Origin: Robinsoniella sp.
Lineage (GTDB): Bacteria > Bacillota > Clostridia > Lachnospirales > Lachnospiraceae
DNA length: 61,091 nt
Assembly: GCA_023664735.1 (NCBI GenBank)
Contig: JAMPFB010000001.1
Location: 324,910 to 386,000 of the forward strand
Reading direction: 5' to 3'
Below are positions 1 through 7,174 of this stretch, one piece after another. Each line of letters opens with the position of its first letter. The stretch's first letter is position 1. The notes under the pieces are model-generated. The model was not told where the DNA came from and made no database searches. It saw only the letters and a program-made list of their open reading frames with translations. Made by a program: the position numbers and the translations under genes.

Positions 1-2
1 GG

Positions 3-329
3 GAGGCTGCCAGAGTTGAGGAAATAAGGCAGGAAAGCATGCAGAAAGGTATGCAAGAAGGTATACAAAAAGGCATGCAAGAAGGTATACAAAAAGGTAT
101 ACAAAAAGGTATACAAAAAGGCATGCAAAAGGGCATGCAAGAAGCAAAGCAAGAAGCTGTCTTTGAGCTTCTAGAGGAATACGGCGCTATTCCAGAGCGG
201 ATTAGGGAAGTTGTTTCGGCGCAAAGAGACTTGGAAGTGCTGAAAAGATGGTTGAAGCTTGCTGCCAGTGTGAGCTCTATAGAAGAGTTTGAGAAAAAAT
301 GTAACGATTTACGTGAGAATTTTACATAA
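3..329 (+). CDS. C-terminal part of an Rpn-family PD-(D/E)XK nuclease/transposase-like protein (5' end outside window)
   Basis: The reading frame is open from base 3, so the gene begins before the window and only the last 108 codons are seen. The visible part is a tandem run of a four-residue G-(M/I)-Q-(K/E) unit, coded by 12-bp repeats, followed by a charged helical tail. Such G-x-x-x repeats in front of a short helical end are typical of Rpn/YhgA-like recombination-promoting nucleases, and the second gene in this window has the same kind of tail. The nuclease core is not visible, so the assignment rests on the tail alone. A methionine at 39 lies inside the repeat and is not a credible start. 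Confidence 0.6.
   Translation, partial: EAARVEEIRQESMQKGMQEGIQKGMQEGIQKGIQKGIQKGMQKGMQEAKQEAVFELLEEYGAIPERIREVVSAQRDLEVLKRWLKLAASVSSIEEFEKKCNDLRENFT
45..152 (+). repeat. 12-bp tandem coding repeat in the Rpn tail
   Basis: Units of the type GGTATRCAARAA follow each other about nine times with few substitutions and encode G-(M/I)-Q-(K/E). Near-identical direct repeats of this length are prone to slippage in multiples of four codons, so the repeat number probably varies between strains. The frame is kept whatever the copy number. Confidence 0.8.
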
Positions 330-600
330 TAATCTAAATGCAATATCAAAGCATTCTAGCGGTGTGGTCTGTGACTGCACCAGTCAGAATACGGTTCGTA
401 AATAATTCACAATAATATTTTAAAGAAAAGTACAGGAAAAACTATCTATTAAAATAAAATTAGTTAAAGTTCTGTTTGGGAGTATTTCGTTTGAAAAGCC
501 GATCATTATGATGCTGAGAATGTCCAGAATCTTCTCGATGGCTGAACTGTTACAACAAATTGTTTAACAAAAAAACATTAAAAAAAGTTTAAAATAATGC
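330..600. other. Intergenic AT-rich stretch with a gene relic and a solo element end
   Basis: No intact gene is visible. Bases 495-545 are a relic of a cyclase-like gene (own entry). Bases 540-552 (GGCTGAACTGTTA) match the terminal repeat of the palindromic elements found elsewhere in the window, with no partner end nearby. The rest is AT-rich and unassigned. Confidence 0.6.
495..545 (+). pseudogene. Short relic of a gene like the cyclase-like protein at 1846-2748
   Basis: Read in frame, the stretch gives KADHYDAENVQNLLDG and then a stop. The intact cyclase-like protein downstream contains KADHYDVEDILNLL around 2329-2370. The nucleotide match (AAAAGCCGAYCATTATGATG) is also close. This is a decayed copy of only about 17 codons, cut off on its right by a solo terminal repeat of the palindromic element family. 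It implies an earlier duplication or replacement at this site. Confidence 0.65.
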
Positions 601-629
601 TTGCAATATATTTGTTCACATGCTAAGAT
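601..629 (+). promoter_or_regulatory. Sigma-A-type promoter for the Rpn gene at 806
   Basis: TTGCAA at 601-606, a 17-bp spacer and TAAGAT at 624-629. The predicted start near 636 leaves a 5' untranslated region of about 170 nt before the ATG at 806. That leader holds a GCTTTTA/TAAAAGC inverted repeat but no recognised riboswitch. Confidence 0.6.
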
Positions 630-805
630 ACATACAAAGCAGTTTTCATATCAGGTGTGGTCATCGGAGACTTCACACTTTTCAATTAGCGCATGATTTA
701 TTCTATTATCTCGGATTTCTGCTTTTAAATTTCAACATTCAATCAAATAAAAGCAGTTGCGGGATAAAGGTTTCTGACACCTCCGCAGCGGACGGGAGGG
801 TTAAT

Positions 806-1762
806 ATGTCAGGTAACAGAGAGTATAAAAGTGATGTGTTCAGTATGCTGATGAAGAATCCGCAGAATGCGTTGGATTTGTATAATGCAGTGAATCATTC
901 ATGCTATGAGGATCCGGCACTTGTGGAAATGAAAACGCTTGAAAAAGGTATATCCCTGACAGTCAGGAATGACGCAGCGTTTGTGTTGGATATGAGTCTG
1001 AGCATTTATGAGCACCAGTCTACGGTCTGTCCCAATATGCCAATTAGAAGCCTTGTTTACTTTAGCCATATTTTGGAGCAAATCATCAAAGGGAAAAACG
1101 TTTACGGCAGGCACCCGGTAACGATTCCGACACCGCATTTTGCGGTCTTTTATAATGGAGATGAAGAGCAGCCGGAGAGATATGAACAGAGACTGTCGGA
1201 CTTGTTTGCAAAGCCTGTGGAGATACCGGAATTGGAGCTTACCTGTGTGGTATATAATGTCAATAACGGGAAGAATCAGGAGCTGCTTTCCAAATGCCCA
1301 TTTCTAAAGGATTACATGACATTTGTGTCATATGTCAGGGAAAACTACAGATTAAATGGATATGAGGATTTGGAAGATGCGATTGCGGAAGCGATAGACC
1401 GCTGTATTAAAGAGAACATTTTGCGGGAATTTTTAATGACACATCGCTCGGAGGTGATGAAGGTAATGACACTGGATTATACATTTGACAGGCAGCTGGA
1501 GTTGGAACGTGAGGACAGCAGAATAGAAGGAAGAATAGAAGGAAGAAATGAGGGAAGAGCTGAAGGAATGGTTGAAGGACGGCTCCGGGAACAGATTCAT
1601 GTGCTTTGTGAAAAACTAAAAAAACAGAAATCTTTTGAACGGATTGTTGAGGAAACGGAAATGTCAAAAGAAGAAGTGACGGCTATTTATGACATAGCAT
1701 GCCAGTTTGCTCCAGAGTATGATGAGGAACAAATCTACGAGGCATTTTGTGTATCAACCTAA
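806..1762 (+). CDS. Rpn-family recombination-promoting nuclease/putative transposase, complete
   Basis: 318 aa from the ATG at 806, which has GGGAGG just upstream; a longer frame back to 620 crosses the predicted promoter and leader and is not used. The N-terminal 230 residues resemble the Rpn/PD-(D/E)XK family (YLFSHILEQI-type and CVVYNVNNGKN segments). Residues near 240-270 carry the IEGRIEGRNEGRAEG repeat, followed by a helical tail. Rpn proteins are known as DNA endonucleases that promote RecA-independent recombination; many are now discussed as defence or selfish genes. Its own function here is inferred from the family. A terminator follows directly. Catalytic residues were not assigned with confidence. 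Confidence 0.75.
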   Translation: MSGNREYKSDVFSMLMKNPQNALDLYNAVNHSCYEDPALVEMKTLEKGISLTVRNDAAFVLDMSLSIYEHQSTVCPNMPIRSLVYFSHILEQIIKGKNVYGRHPVTIPTPHFAVFYNGDEEQPERYEQRLSDLFAKPVEIPELELTCVVYNVNNGKNQELLSKCPFLKDYMTFVSYVRENYRLNGYEDLEDAIAEAIDRCIKENILREFLMTHRSEVMKVMTLDYTFDRQLELEREDSRIEGRIEGRNEGRAEGMVEGRLREQIHVLCEKLKKQKSFERIVEETEMSKEEVTAIYDIACQFAPEYDEEQIYEAFCVST

Positions 1763-1776
1763 GTGACCGTAGCTGC

Positions 1777-1802
1777 GGCGGGAGGAATTTCCCGCCATTT
1801 TT
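1777..1802 (+). terminator. Intrinsic terminator after the Rpn gene
   Basis: GGCGGGA, loop GGAATT, TCCCGCC, then ATTTTTCT. It lies only 43 nt before the ATG of the cyclase-like gene, leaving little room for another promoter, so that gene may depend on read-through. Confidence 0.85.
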
Positions 1803-1845
1803 CTATCTGAGAGGAATTTTATTTAAGAAGGAGGTCTGCACAGCA

Positions 1846-2748
1846 ATGAACCAATACTACCAAAAGCGCATCATAGCTTTTATAGACATTCTGGGCTTTA
1901 AAACGAAAGTAGATGACAGCCTTATTTCAAAAACAGTTGCCCGCAAGCTTCATACCGCCTTGAAACGAATATTACAGATTAAACTGGATAATGAGGATTT
2001 ATCCTCTGTGCTTGAAATGAAAAGCTATGGTGTAGAAATCACCACATTTTCTGATAGCGCAGTAATTTCTTATCCGGCAGATGACATAGATGGATTATTT
2101 TATTTATTATTGGATTTAGTACATCTGCAGTTAGAACTGGCTTCTTATGATGTTTTATTGCGAGGCGGCATTACGATTGGCGATTTGTATCATGATGGGA
2201 GCATTGTGTATGGACCAGCCATGAATGAGGCATATCTGCTTGAGTCTAAAAAGGCAAAATATCCAAGAATAATTGCAGATGTACACAATATAAATGATTT
2301 TATAAAGCAGCAGGTAAAGCTTGGAAAAGCCGACCATTATGATGTTGAGGATATCCTGAATCTTCTGAAGCAGGACAGGGATGGAAAGTACTTTGTGGAT
2401 ATGCTCAGGCAGGACAGGGAATTATCTAATACAGGAGATGAATATTTCCAGTGGCTTAAAAGCCTTCGGACGGTTATAGTGGAAGGGCTTAACAGATATG
2501 CTTCTCCTCAAATGAAATGGAATGAAAAGCTGTATCGAATCCTTAATAGAAAATTTAAGCAATCTGTAAAACAGAATCGGGATATTTTTATAAAGTATGA
2601 ATGGCTGAAAGAATATTATGATTCTGTAGTGGGTGATGAAGAGGCATATTATCCTGTTCCTCAATGTATGGAAAGAGCTGCACAGAAGCTGTTTCGGAAA
2701 GGCTATAATCAGCTAAGGATTCGGTATGAGGCGGGGAGGTATATTTGA
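1846..2748 (+). CDS. Class III nucleotide-cyclase-fold protein of unknown function
   Basis: 300 aa from the ATG at 1846, preceded by AAGGAGG; the upstream in-frame extension overlaps the terminator and is rejected. Residues 9-18 (IIAFIDILGF) match strand one of class III cyclase catalytic domains, with metal-ligand candidate Asp14. Residues 65-71 (ITTFSDS) give a second candidate, Asp70. Residues 106-129 (RGGITIGDLYHDG, then YGPAMNEA) correspond to the GIHTG...YGxxVNxA region. Both metal aspartates therefore look kept. The C-terminal 150 residues are helical and unrecognised. No transmembrane segment is seen. Homologues of this type are usually annotated as hypothetical. Pycsar immune cyclases share the fold, but nothing here proves activity or an effector partner. 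A palindromic element lies right after the stop. Confidence 0.6.
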   Translation: MNQYYQKRIIAFIDILGFKTKVDDSLISKTVARKLHTALKRILQIKLDNEDLSSVLEMKSYGVEITTFSDSAVISYPADDIDGLFYLLLDLVHLQLELASYDVLLRGGITIGDLYHDGSIVYGPAMNEAYLLESKKAKYPRIIADVHNINDFIKQQVKLGKADHYDVEDILNLLKQDRDGKYFVDMLRQDRELSNTGDEYFQWLKSLRTVIVEGLNRYASPQMKWNEKLYRILNRKFKQSVKQNRDIFIKYEWLKEYYDSVVGDEEAYYPVPQCMERAAQKLFRKGYNQLRIRYEAGRYI

Positions 2749-2754
2749 TTGAGA

Positions 2755-2950
2755 GTAACAATTCAGCCCATAGGTACAAGGCGGGTTTTCCACAGCGCAT
2801 GTTTTCTGAAGGAGTCCTTATAAAAACGCCAGCGCTTAGCGAGGTCTTTTCGAGCTTAGTACTGTTGCGTTTTTATAGAGCGAAAGCGTGGCGACGCAAA
2901 AAACATGCGCTGTGGAAAACCCGCCTTGTACCTATGGGCTGAATTGTTAC
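2755..2950 (+). mobile_element. Palindromic MITE-like element, copy 1 (full)
   Basis: About 196 bp, starting GTAACAATTCAGCC and ending in the exact complement. The two arms match for 51 bases; even the copy-specific A in AATTC is matched in the right arm (GAATT). The core contains the nested pair TATAAAAACGC / GCGTTTTTATA and the conserved AGAGCG-(A)-AGCGTGGCGACG segment. No target duplication is visible at this copy. Reading frames across it are not genes. It fills the gap between the cyclase-like gene and the XRE promoter. Confidence 0.85.
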
Positions 2951-2979
2951 AAAGTGTCACATTTTTTATAGAATCTATA

Positions 2980-3018
2980 TTGATTTTTGTGACAAAATTG
3001 CATATACTAAATGTATAT
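2980..3018 (+). promoter_or_regulatory. Promoter and likely autoregulatory operator of the XRE-ImmA-PIN operon
   Basis: TTGATT at 2980-2985, 17-bp spacer, TATACT at 3003-3008. The inverted repeat ATATAC-TAAAT-GTATAT at 3002-3018 covers the -10 box, which is where an XRE repressor would block transcription. Operator function is inferred from position and symmetry. Confidence 0.6.
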
Positions 3019-3052
3019 CATATATCAAGAATCATTAGGAGGGTGATGTCTG

Positions 3053-3412
3053 ATGGAAATAAAGAATAAAGAAAGGATGAGGAATACAGGAATACATTTT
3101 AAAGAAATAAGAACTCAATTAAATCTTACACAATGTCAGGTTGCGGAGTATATGGGAATTGACAGAAGTCTTATTGCCAAATTTGAAAAGGGTGAGCGAA
3201 GCATCGGAGTTGCGTCTTTAGAGCGTGCTTGCAGGCTTTTTGGGTGTGATATAAATGTGCTTTTAGGTGAAAGTAAATTTGAACCTATTGCAATCGCATA
3301 TCGGGCAAAGGACTTGAAGAATGAGGATTTGGATGCGATTGCCAAAGTACAAAAGATTGCGTTGAATCTCCGCACGTTAAAGAAACTGGCAGAAATGGAG
3401 GTGAGGTGTTGA
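3053..3412 (+). CDS. XRE-family helix-turn-helix regulator
   Basis: 119 aa, with AGGAGGGTGATG just upstream. Residues about 16-72 form a classic HTH_3 domain (EIRTQLNLTQCQVAEYMGI, then SLIAKFEKGERS and LERACRLFGC). The C-terminal part is helical. It is first in a tight three-gene unit with an ImmA-type peptidase and a PIN protein, and an operator-like palindrome overlaps the promoter. By analogy with XRE/ImmA pairs it probably represses the operon and may be cleaved by the downstream protease; that is inference. Confidence 0.85.
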   Translation: MEIKNKERMRNTGIHFKEIRTQLNLTQCQVAEYMGIDRSLIAKFEKGERSIGVASLERACRLFGCDINVLLGESKFEPIAIAYRAKDLKNEDLDAIAKVQKIALNLRTLKKLAEMEVRC

Positions 3413-4161
3413 AATCTGATATTCAGTTGAGTGCTGAGGCGATTAAGGTTAGAGGAATGCTCGGATATGATAACAGGCAGCCAATAGCTATTACAAATGC
3501 AATTCTCAACTGTCCGGAGTACACGTTGATACGAATGGCATTTACGACGGATATAAGCGGCATGTCTATCATGGAAGCTGGTTCCAAAATCATTGCTGTC
3601 AATACGGCAATGTCCCTTGGAAGGCAGAGGTTCTCTGCAGCTCATGAGCTGTACCATGTTGAAGTGGAGAAAAGCAGCGCCGGCACTATTTGCAAAAGCG
3701 GTTATGATGATAAAAAGAGTGACAGCGAAATGGAAGCTGATAAATTTGCCTCTTATTTTTTGATGCCATATGATGGAATGGAGTGGTATATAGGGCAGCA
3801 TCACATTGAACAGTGGAATAAGGAGCAGATTTTTGGGCTGAGCCAGTATTACCGGATGAGTTTTATGGCAGTTATTGTCAGATTATATCAGGAAAAGCGC
3901 ATTACTCGGAGTGAATACGAACTGTTAAAGTATGTAGATGTTCAAAAAGAAGCGATGACAATCAGTGTGGCAGAGCCAGAGCTATATCAGCCAAATGAAA
4001 GCTTTAGGCAATACAGGGTTGACGGTCAATATATACAGCTTATGGAGCTGCTAAAGCCTACAGGAGCCATAAGTGAGAGCCGATATGGTCAATTTGCCAG
4101 AGAAGCATTTATGGACGATAGACTCAAAATATTGGAAAAAGGAGTGATGTACAATGATTGA
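3409..4161 (+). CDS. ImmA/IrrE-family zinc metallopeptidase
   Basis: 250 aa from the TTG at 3409, which overlaps the stop of the XRE gene as TTGA; a GTG at 3406 is possible but sits closer to the GGAGGTG site. Residues near 75-85 read FSAAHELYHVEV, containing the HEXXH zinc signature (HELYH) used by ImmA anti-repressors; the downstream ESDxxE-type segment (SEMEADKFASYFLMP) supplies the usual third ligand and the family hallmark. ImmA proteins are known to cleave partner XRE repressors. The C-terminal 100 residues are divergent. It overlaps the PIN gene by 8 bases, so translation is coupled. Confidence 0.85.
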   Translation: MKSDIQLSAEAIKVRGMLGYDNRQPIAITNAILNCPEYTLIRMAFTTDISGMSIMEAGSKIIAVNTAMSLGRQRFSAAHELYHVEVEKSSAGTICKSGYDDKKSDSEMEADKFASYFLMPYDGMEWYIGQHHIEQWNKEQIFGLSQYYRMSFMAVIVRLYQEKRITRSEYELLKYVDVQKEAMTISVAEPELYQPNESFRQYRVDGQYIQLMELLKPTGAISESRYGQFAREAFMDDRLKILEKGVMYND

Positions 4162-4726
4162 GTTTGAAGGCATACGAAAGGAGCCGGAACAGGAAAAACG
4201 GGTCATATTTAATGACACGGATGTGCTGAGTTCCTTTTTGTGCGTCAATTCATTTAAAACGGTTTTAGATGTATTTGCACACAAAAGGTACAAGATGGTG
4301 GTGCCGCTTGTTGTACTGAATGAGCTAAGAGCCACCAGCAGAATAAAACAACTGTTTGCCACGCCTATAGAGGCTGAGATTCGGAAGGGGACGATTTATA
4401 CAGAGGATATTATGCTTGGTACGGAGGAATTTGATACGTACATGGAGTTCAAGAACCGACAGGGGCTGGGAGATGGGGAATCGGCAGCATTAAGTTTGGC
4501 GATTCATACTCCACAGGCTGCAATCGCAAGCAATAACCTGAGGGATGTAAGAAAGGCAGTTGAGGACTACCACTTAGAATTGTGGACGGTTCCGGATATT
4601 ATTCACTATGCGAAAGAGCATAACATTATCACTGAAAACAGAGCAAGCGAGCTCTGGAAAAAGATGGTACAGCATGGACGTAGGCTTCCATGTAGCACTT
4701 ACGAGGAGTATTTACTGAAATTGTAA
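4154..4726 (+). CDS. PIN-domain-like putative ribonuclease (toxin-like)
   Basis: 190 aa. The acidic residues typical of PIN nucleases appear in order: FNDTDVLSSFL (Asp near residue 22), VVLNELRA (Glu), LGDGESAALSLA (Asp/Glu) and IASNNLRDVRKA. PIN domains cut RNA and are the toxins of VapBC systems, but the gene arrangement here (XRE, ImmA peptidase, PIN) is not a normal VapBC pair. It overlaps the ImmA gene and ends 170 bases before a terminator. Toxicity and the identity of the antitoxin are not known from sequence. Confidence 0.7.
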   Translation: MIEFEGIRKEPEQEKRVIFNDTDVLSSFLCVNSFKTVLDVFAHKRYKMVVPLVVLNELRATSRIKQLFATPIEAEIRKGTIYTEDIMLGTEEFDTYMEFKNRQGLGDGESAALSLAIHTPQAAIASNNLRDVRKAVEDYHLELWTVPDIIHYAKEHNIITENRASELWKKMVQHGRRLPCSTYEEYLLKL

Positions 4727-4899
4727 ATTTTATTGATATCATAATAGAAAATAGAGAGCTATTTAGAACTAAAATGAAGATAAAATAATAATTAATACTA
4801 TAAAAAATAACATTACTTAAAAAGTGAAAAAATAAAATAACATATTAAAAAAGAAAATAACTTAATAAATAACATAGAATAAACTATTTTGTAATCCTT
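4727..4899. other. Very AT-rich spacer
   Basis: No coding potential. The sequence is a degenerate run of AAATAACAT-like units (several copies between 4780 and 4880). It separates the plus-strand triad from the convergent minus-strand gene pair. Confidence 0.6.
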
Positions 4900-4948
4900 A
4901 GACCTTCAAACCGGCATAAAATGTACATAGCCCATTTGAAGGTCTTTT
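4900..4948 (+). terminator. Terminator of the XRE-ImmA-PIN operon
   Basis: GACCTTCAAA at 4901-4910 pairs with TTTGAAGGTC at 4935-4944, followed by TTTT. The loop is 24 nt long. The complementary strand lacks a T run, so it serves the plus strand. Confidence 0.7.
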
Positions 4949-5005
4949 CAACTTAGGCTAATAGGACTTTTCCGAATTTGCAGAAAAAATATCAAAAAGA
5001 AAAAA

Positions 5006-5833
5006 TTAGGCCAATGGTACCAGTTCTTTATTCTGAACAAAATGATTTGTCTGCTGCAATAGTGTGAGTTTATAACATTTCTCTTTTTTTTCTTCCGTAA
5101 GCTTTGCTTTTACGGAAATAAAATAAAGAAAGCCTTCCTCTGTAACTGCCGATATCCAAAAATTTCGGATTTCTGCCTTGTCTGCCTGCATGACAAACAA
5201 AACCTCAGAAGAAATGCAGCCTTCTATATTTTTGTGGTTTTTCGTATAATAAGAATCCGCACTTACAAATGCTGGGGAAGCATATTCCACACCTTGATAA
5301 ACATTCATATAATTTGCCAATATTTCTTTTTTTCTGCTTTTGAAATAAGCAGCTTCAAAGGCCATGATATTTCTCAAATGAGCCGTAGTCCCTTTGGAAG
5401 ATATAAAACGCAGCCCGAATCCTGCAAAGCCTTCCGGCAGCGGATTTTTAAGCTCTTCATCATTTCCTATTAATCGGATCATCTGGGCATCCTTGCTTAT
5501 AGGCCACGGTTTATCTCTTGTAAGTTCTATGGCATAATGTCCAATCTTTTTTATTTTTTCAGCTTTTTCCTTTTCTTCAGCCTTCATATTCATATAGTTT
5601 TGAAAAAATATGGTAACAACAATTGCCAGCAGCAATGCCTCGCAGTCCTTTATGTTCCTCAAAATCTTTCGCAGCGCCTGCCAAAAGCTTAAGGTATTAT
5701 CTTCAGGAATGATAACCCAGACAAATGCTGCGGCTATGATTAGGAGGGCAATCAAAAGGATGGTCCACAACAAAGGGCATAAGACCGGTTTGAGTTTCTG
5801 TAAATTAATTTTTGGTTTTTGAAAATCATTCAT
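5006..5833 (-). CDS. Two-TM membrane protein with a cytoplasmic C-terminal domain, unknown function
   Basis: 275 aa. Two hydrophobic segments lie near residues 18-41 (LLWTILLIALLIIAAAFVWV) and 62-80 (ALLLAIVVTIFFQNY). A charged lysine/glutamate stretch and a roughly 180-residue, probably mixed alpha/beta domain follow. The ATG overlaps the stop of the upstream gene as ATGA, so the two are translationally coupled. The layout of two N-terminal helices plus a soluble domain recalls membrane effectors of nucleotide-signalling defence systems (2TM, S-2TM types). I could not match the C-terminal domain to a named family, so this is only a structural likeness. No signal peptidase site is evident. 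Confidence 0.6.
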   Translation of the reverse strand: MNDFQKPKINLQKLKPVLCPLLWTILLIALLIIAAAFVWVIIPEDNTLSFWQALRKILRNIKDCEALLLAIVVTIFFQNYMNMKAEEKEKAEKIKKIGHYAIELTRDKPWPISKDAQMIRLIGNDEELKNPLPEGFAGFGLRFISSKGTTAHLRNIMAFEAAYFKSRKKEILANYMNVYQGVEYASPAFVSADSYYTKNHKNIEGCISSEVLFVMQADKAEIRNFWISAVTEEGFLYFISVKAKLTEEKKEKCYKLTLLQQTNHFVQNKELVPLA

Positions 5834-6846
5834 TTGTTTTGCCCTTTAAGTTTCTTTTTGCTTTTTAACAGTTTCTTTTTAGATTTTTTTAACTCATCTA
5901 CGCAGTCATATAATGTTTGTTCGTCTATATCATAATAGGCTTCAAGTGCCTTTTTATAGATTGCGTTTCGCTGTTGCTTATCGGTCTGTCTCTTTAGCGC
6001 CTTTAAAAGTTCGTTTATAAATTCAAGAGCTTCATCTTTATCAATTTCATCTAGGGATTTCTGGTTTCGTGCGAACCATAATGAAAAGTTTTCCATACCC
6101 ATTTGTTCATGGTGGATTCTGGATAAAGCAATTCTGGCTTGTCTGCCAATTGTCCGCTGGCTTTGAGTTCCCTTCTTTATAAACCAGATGTATGTAGGAG
6201 TATCGTTTACGAGGATAGAGTCAAAAGTTATATCGACCATATCATTGAACATACAGGAAAACTTATCCTCCGGGAAATCAGAAATTTCGCCATCCCTGTA
6301 TTCCACAAATATAATAGGTTTCCCGTATAAGACATTGCTTTCCTTTAATTGATGCTTTCCGTTTTTATTTATCTCAGTTAGCTGAGGGAAAAAATCTTTA
6401 TATGTAGTTGCTAACTCATATTTCTCCGCAATGAAAGGAAAAATATCCATAAAGCTGACTGGTTCATTTTCATTTAAAAATATTTTTTCGCATAGCATAT
6501 TTTTATAATATTTTATAAATTCCTTATAGCTCATGCTCTGCCTTTGGAAAGTCTTTAATCCGATTTCAAAATATATGATTTGTTTGTCTACGTACATTCG
6601 ATCTGTTACGTTCATTAAATGGCATTTTGAAAGAGCATTACTGAATTTTACGGCTTTTTTGGATTCTACATATCTTTTTTGGAAAAAAGCGAGCATGTTG
6701 GCATTCTTCCGATGATGCATTGTGCCAAAACGTCTATAAAAATTTCCATTTTTGTTTATTAAAATAGACGGGTCAAAATAGACGTCTTTATATTTTTGAA
6801 AAAAATATCTCGTATCCAGCATGGGTATTTGTAAACTAAAATACAT
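5830..6846 (-). CDS. Uncharacterised protein, first gene of an RNA-preceded two-gene unit
   Basis: 338 aa from the ATG at 6846, which has AAGGAGGA at the right distance; an upstream in-frame start at 6867 includes that ribosome site and is rejected. I do not recognise the family. Visible features are an N-terminal mixed region with RRFGTMHHRKNANM near residues 38-51, a middle region with beta-type segments (PIIFVEYRDGEI, PTYIWFIKKG), the helical segment IGRQARIALSRIHHEQM near 235-251, and a lysine-rich C terminus (KKSKKKLLKSKKKLK). No membrane segment is seen. It is coupled to the two-TM gene by ATGA and lies 66 nt behind the terminator of a promoter-driven structured RNA, so it is probably expressed by read-through. 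Confidence 0.65.
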   Translation of the reverse strand: MYFSLQIPMLDTRYFFQKYKDVYFDPSILINKNGNFYRRFGTMHHRKNANMLAFFQKRYVESKKAVKFSNALSKCHLMNVTDRMYVDKQIIYFEIGLKTFQRQSMSYKEFIKYYKNMLCEKIFLNENEPVSFMDIFPFIAEKYELATTYKDFFPQLTEINKNGKHQLKESNVLYGKPIIFVEYRDGEISDFPEDKFSCMFNDMVDITFDSILVNDTPTYIWFIKKGTQSQRTIGRQARIALSRIHHEQMGMENFSLWFARNQKSLDEIDKDEALEFINELLKALKRQTDKQQRNAIYKKALEAYYDIDEQTLYDCVDELKKSKKKLLKSKKKLKGQNK

Positions 6847-6911
6847 AATGACTCCTCCTTGTTTCAATACAATCCGTATAAAGAAGATGACGGAATTTTC
6901 ATTTGTCTATA

Positions 6912-6947
6912 AATAAAAATCTCCTAGTGGCGAACACTTGGAGATTT
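6912..6947 (-). terminator. Intrinsic terminator of the candidate ncRNA
   Basis: On the minus strand AAATCTCC-A-AGTG, loop TTCGC, CACT-A-GGAGATTT, then TTTATTT. It is a nearly perfect 12-pair stem. It lies between the RNA and the gene at 6846. Confidence 0.85.
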
Positions 6948-7168
6948 AGGATAGTAGCTATTGCCTATCCATGCGGTATCACGCACTTAACTGGCAAGTA
7001 TATGTCGGCGATAGCTTTCTGTCACTTTTGCGCAATGGCACAAAAATATGCTTGACATAATGGCTTATCCCTCCTGATGGGAGTTTCGCTACTTTTGCGA
7101 AACAGCCAGTCTGGAGTTATCCAGACAAAGAATTTTTATCCCATCTGCCACTGTTTAATATCCTTAAT
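6912..7168 (-). ncRNA. Candidate structured RNA of about 255 nt, unclassified
   Basis: It runs on the minus strand from a strong promoter (7175-7203) to an intrinsic terminator (6912-6947). Between them are successive hairpins: GTCTGGA-TAAC-TCCAGAC, GTTTCGC-AAAAGTA-GCGAAAC, CTCC-CATCA-GGAG, TTGTGC-CATT-GCGCAA, GTGCG-TGATAC-CGCAT and GGATAG-(10)-CTATCC. No frame of useful length is present. It does not show the landmark motifs of tmRNA, RNase P, SRP or 6S RNA, nor of riboswitches I know. Promoter, RNA, terminator and then gene is the layout of type III toxin-antitoxin RNAs and of the abiF RNA, but the protein that follows is not ToxN-like or Abi_2-like. A leader function is the alternative. 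Confidence 0.65.
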
Positions 7169-7174
7169 GCCTTT

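Noticed and set aside
620-805. N-terminal extension of the Rpn protein
   Set aside because: It overlaps the promoter -10 region and a leader without ribosome site; the ATG at 806 has a strong one and matches the family start.
2745-2942. 65-aa frame repeated at 33116-33313 with similar protein sequence
   Set aside because: Both are translations of the palindromic element; similarity comes from the shared DNA core.
3136-3804. 222-aa antisense frame opposite the XRE and ImmA genes
   Set aside because: Shadow of two well-supported genes, no ribosome site, no family resemblance.
1846-5833. Calling the cyclase-like gene plus the two-TM gene a Pycsar system
   Set aside because: They are 2.2 kb apart on opposite strands with three other genes and an element between; no evidence of a shared operon.
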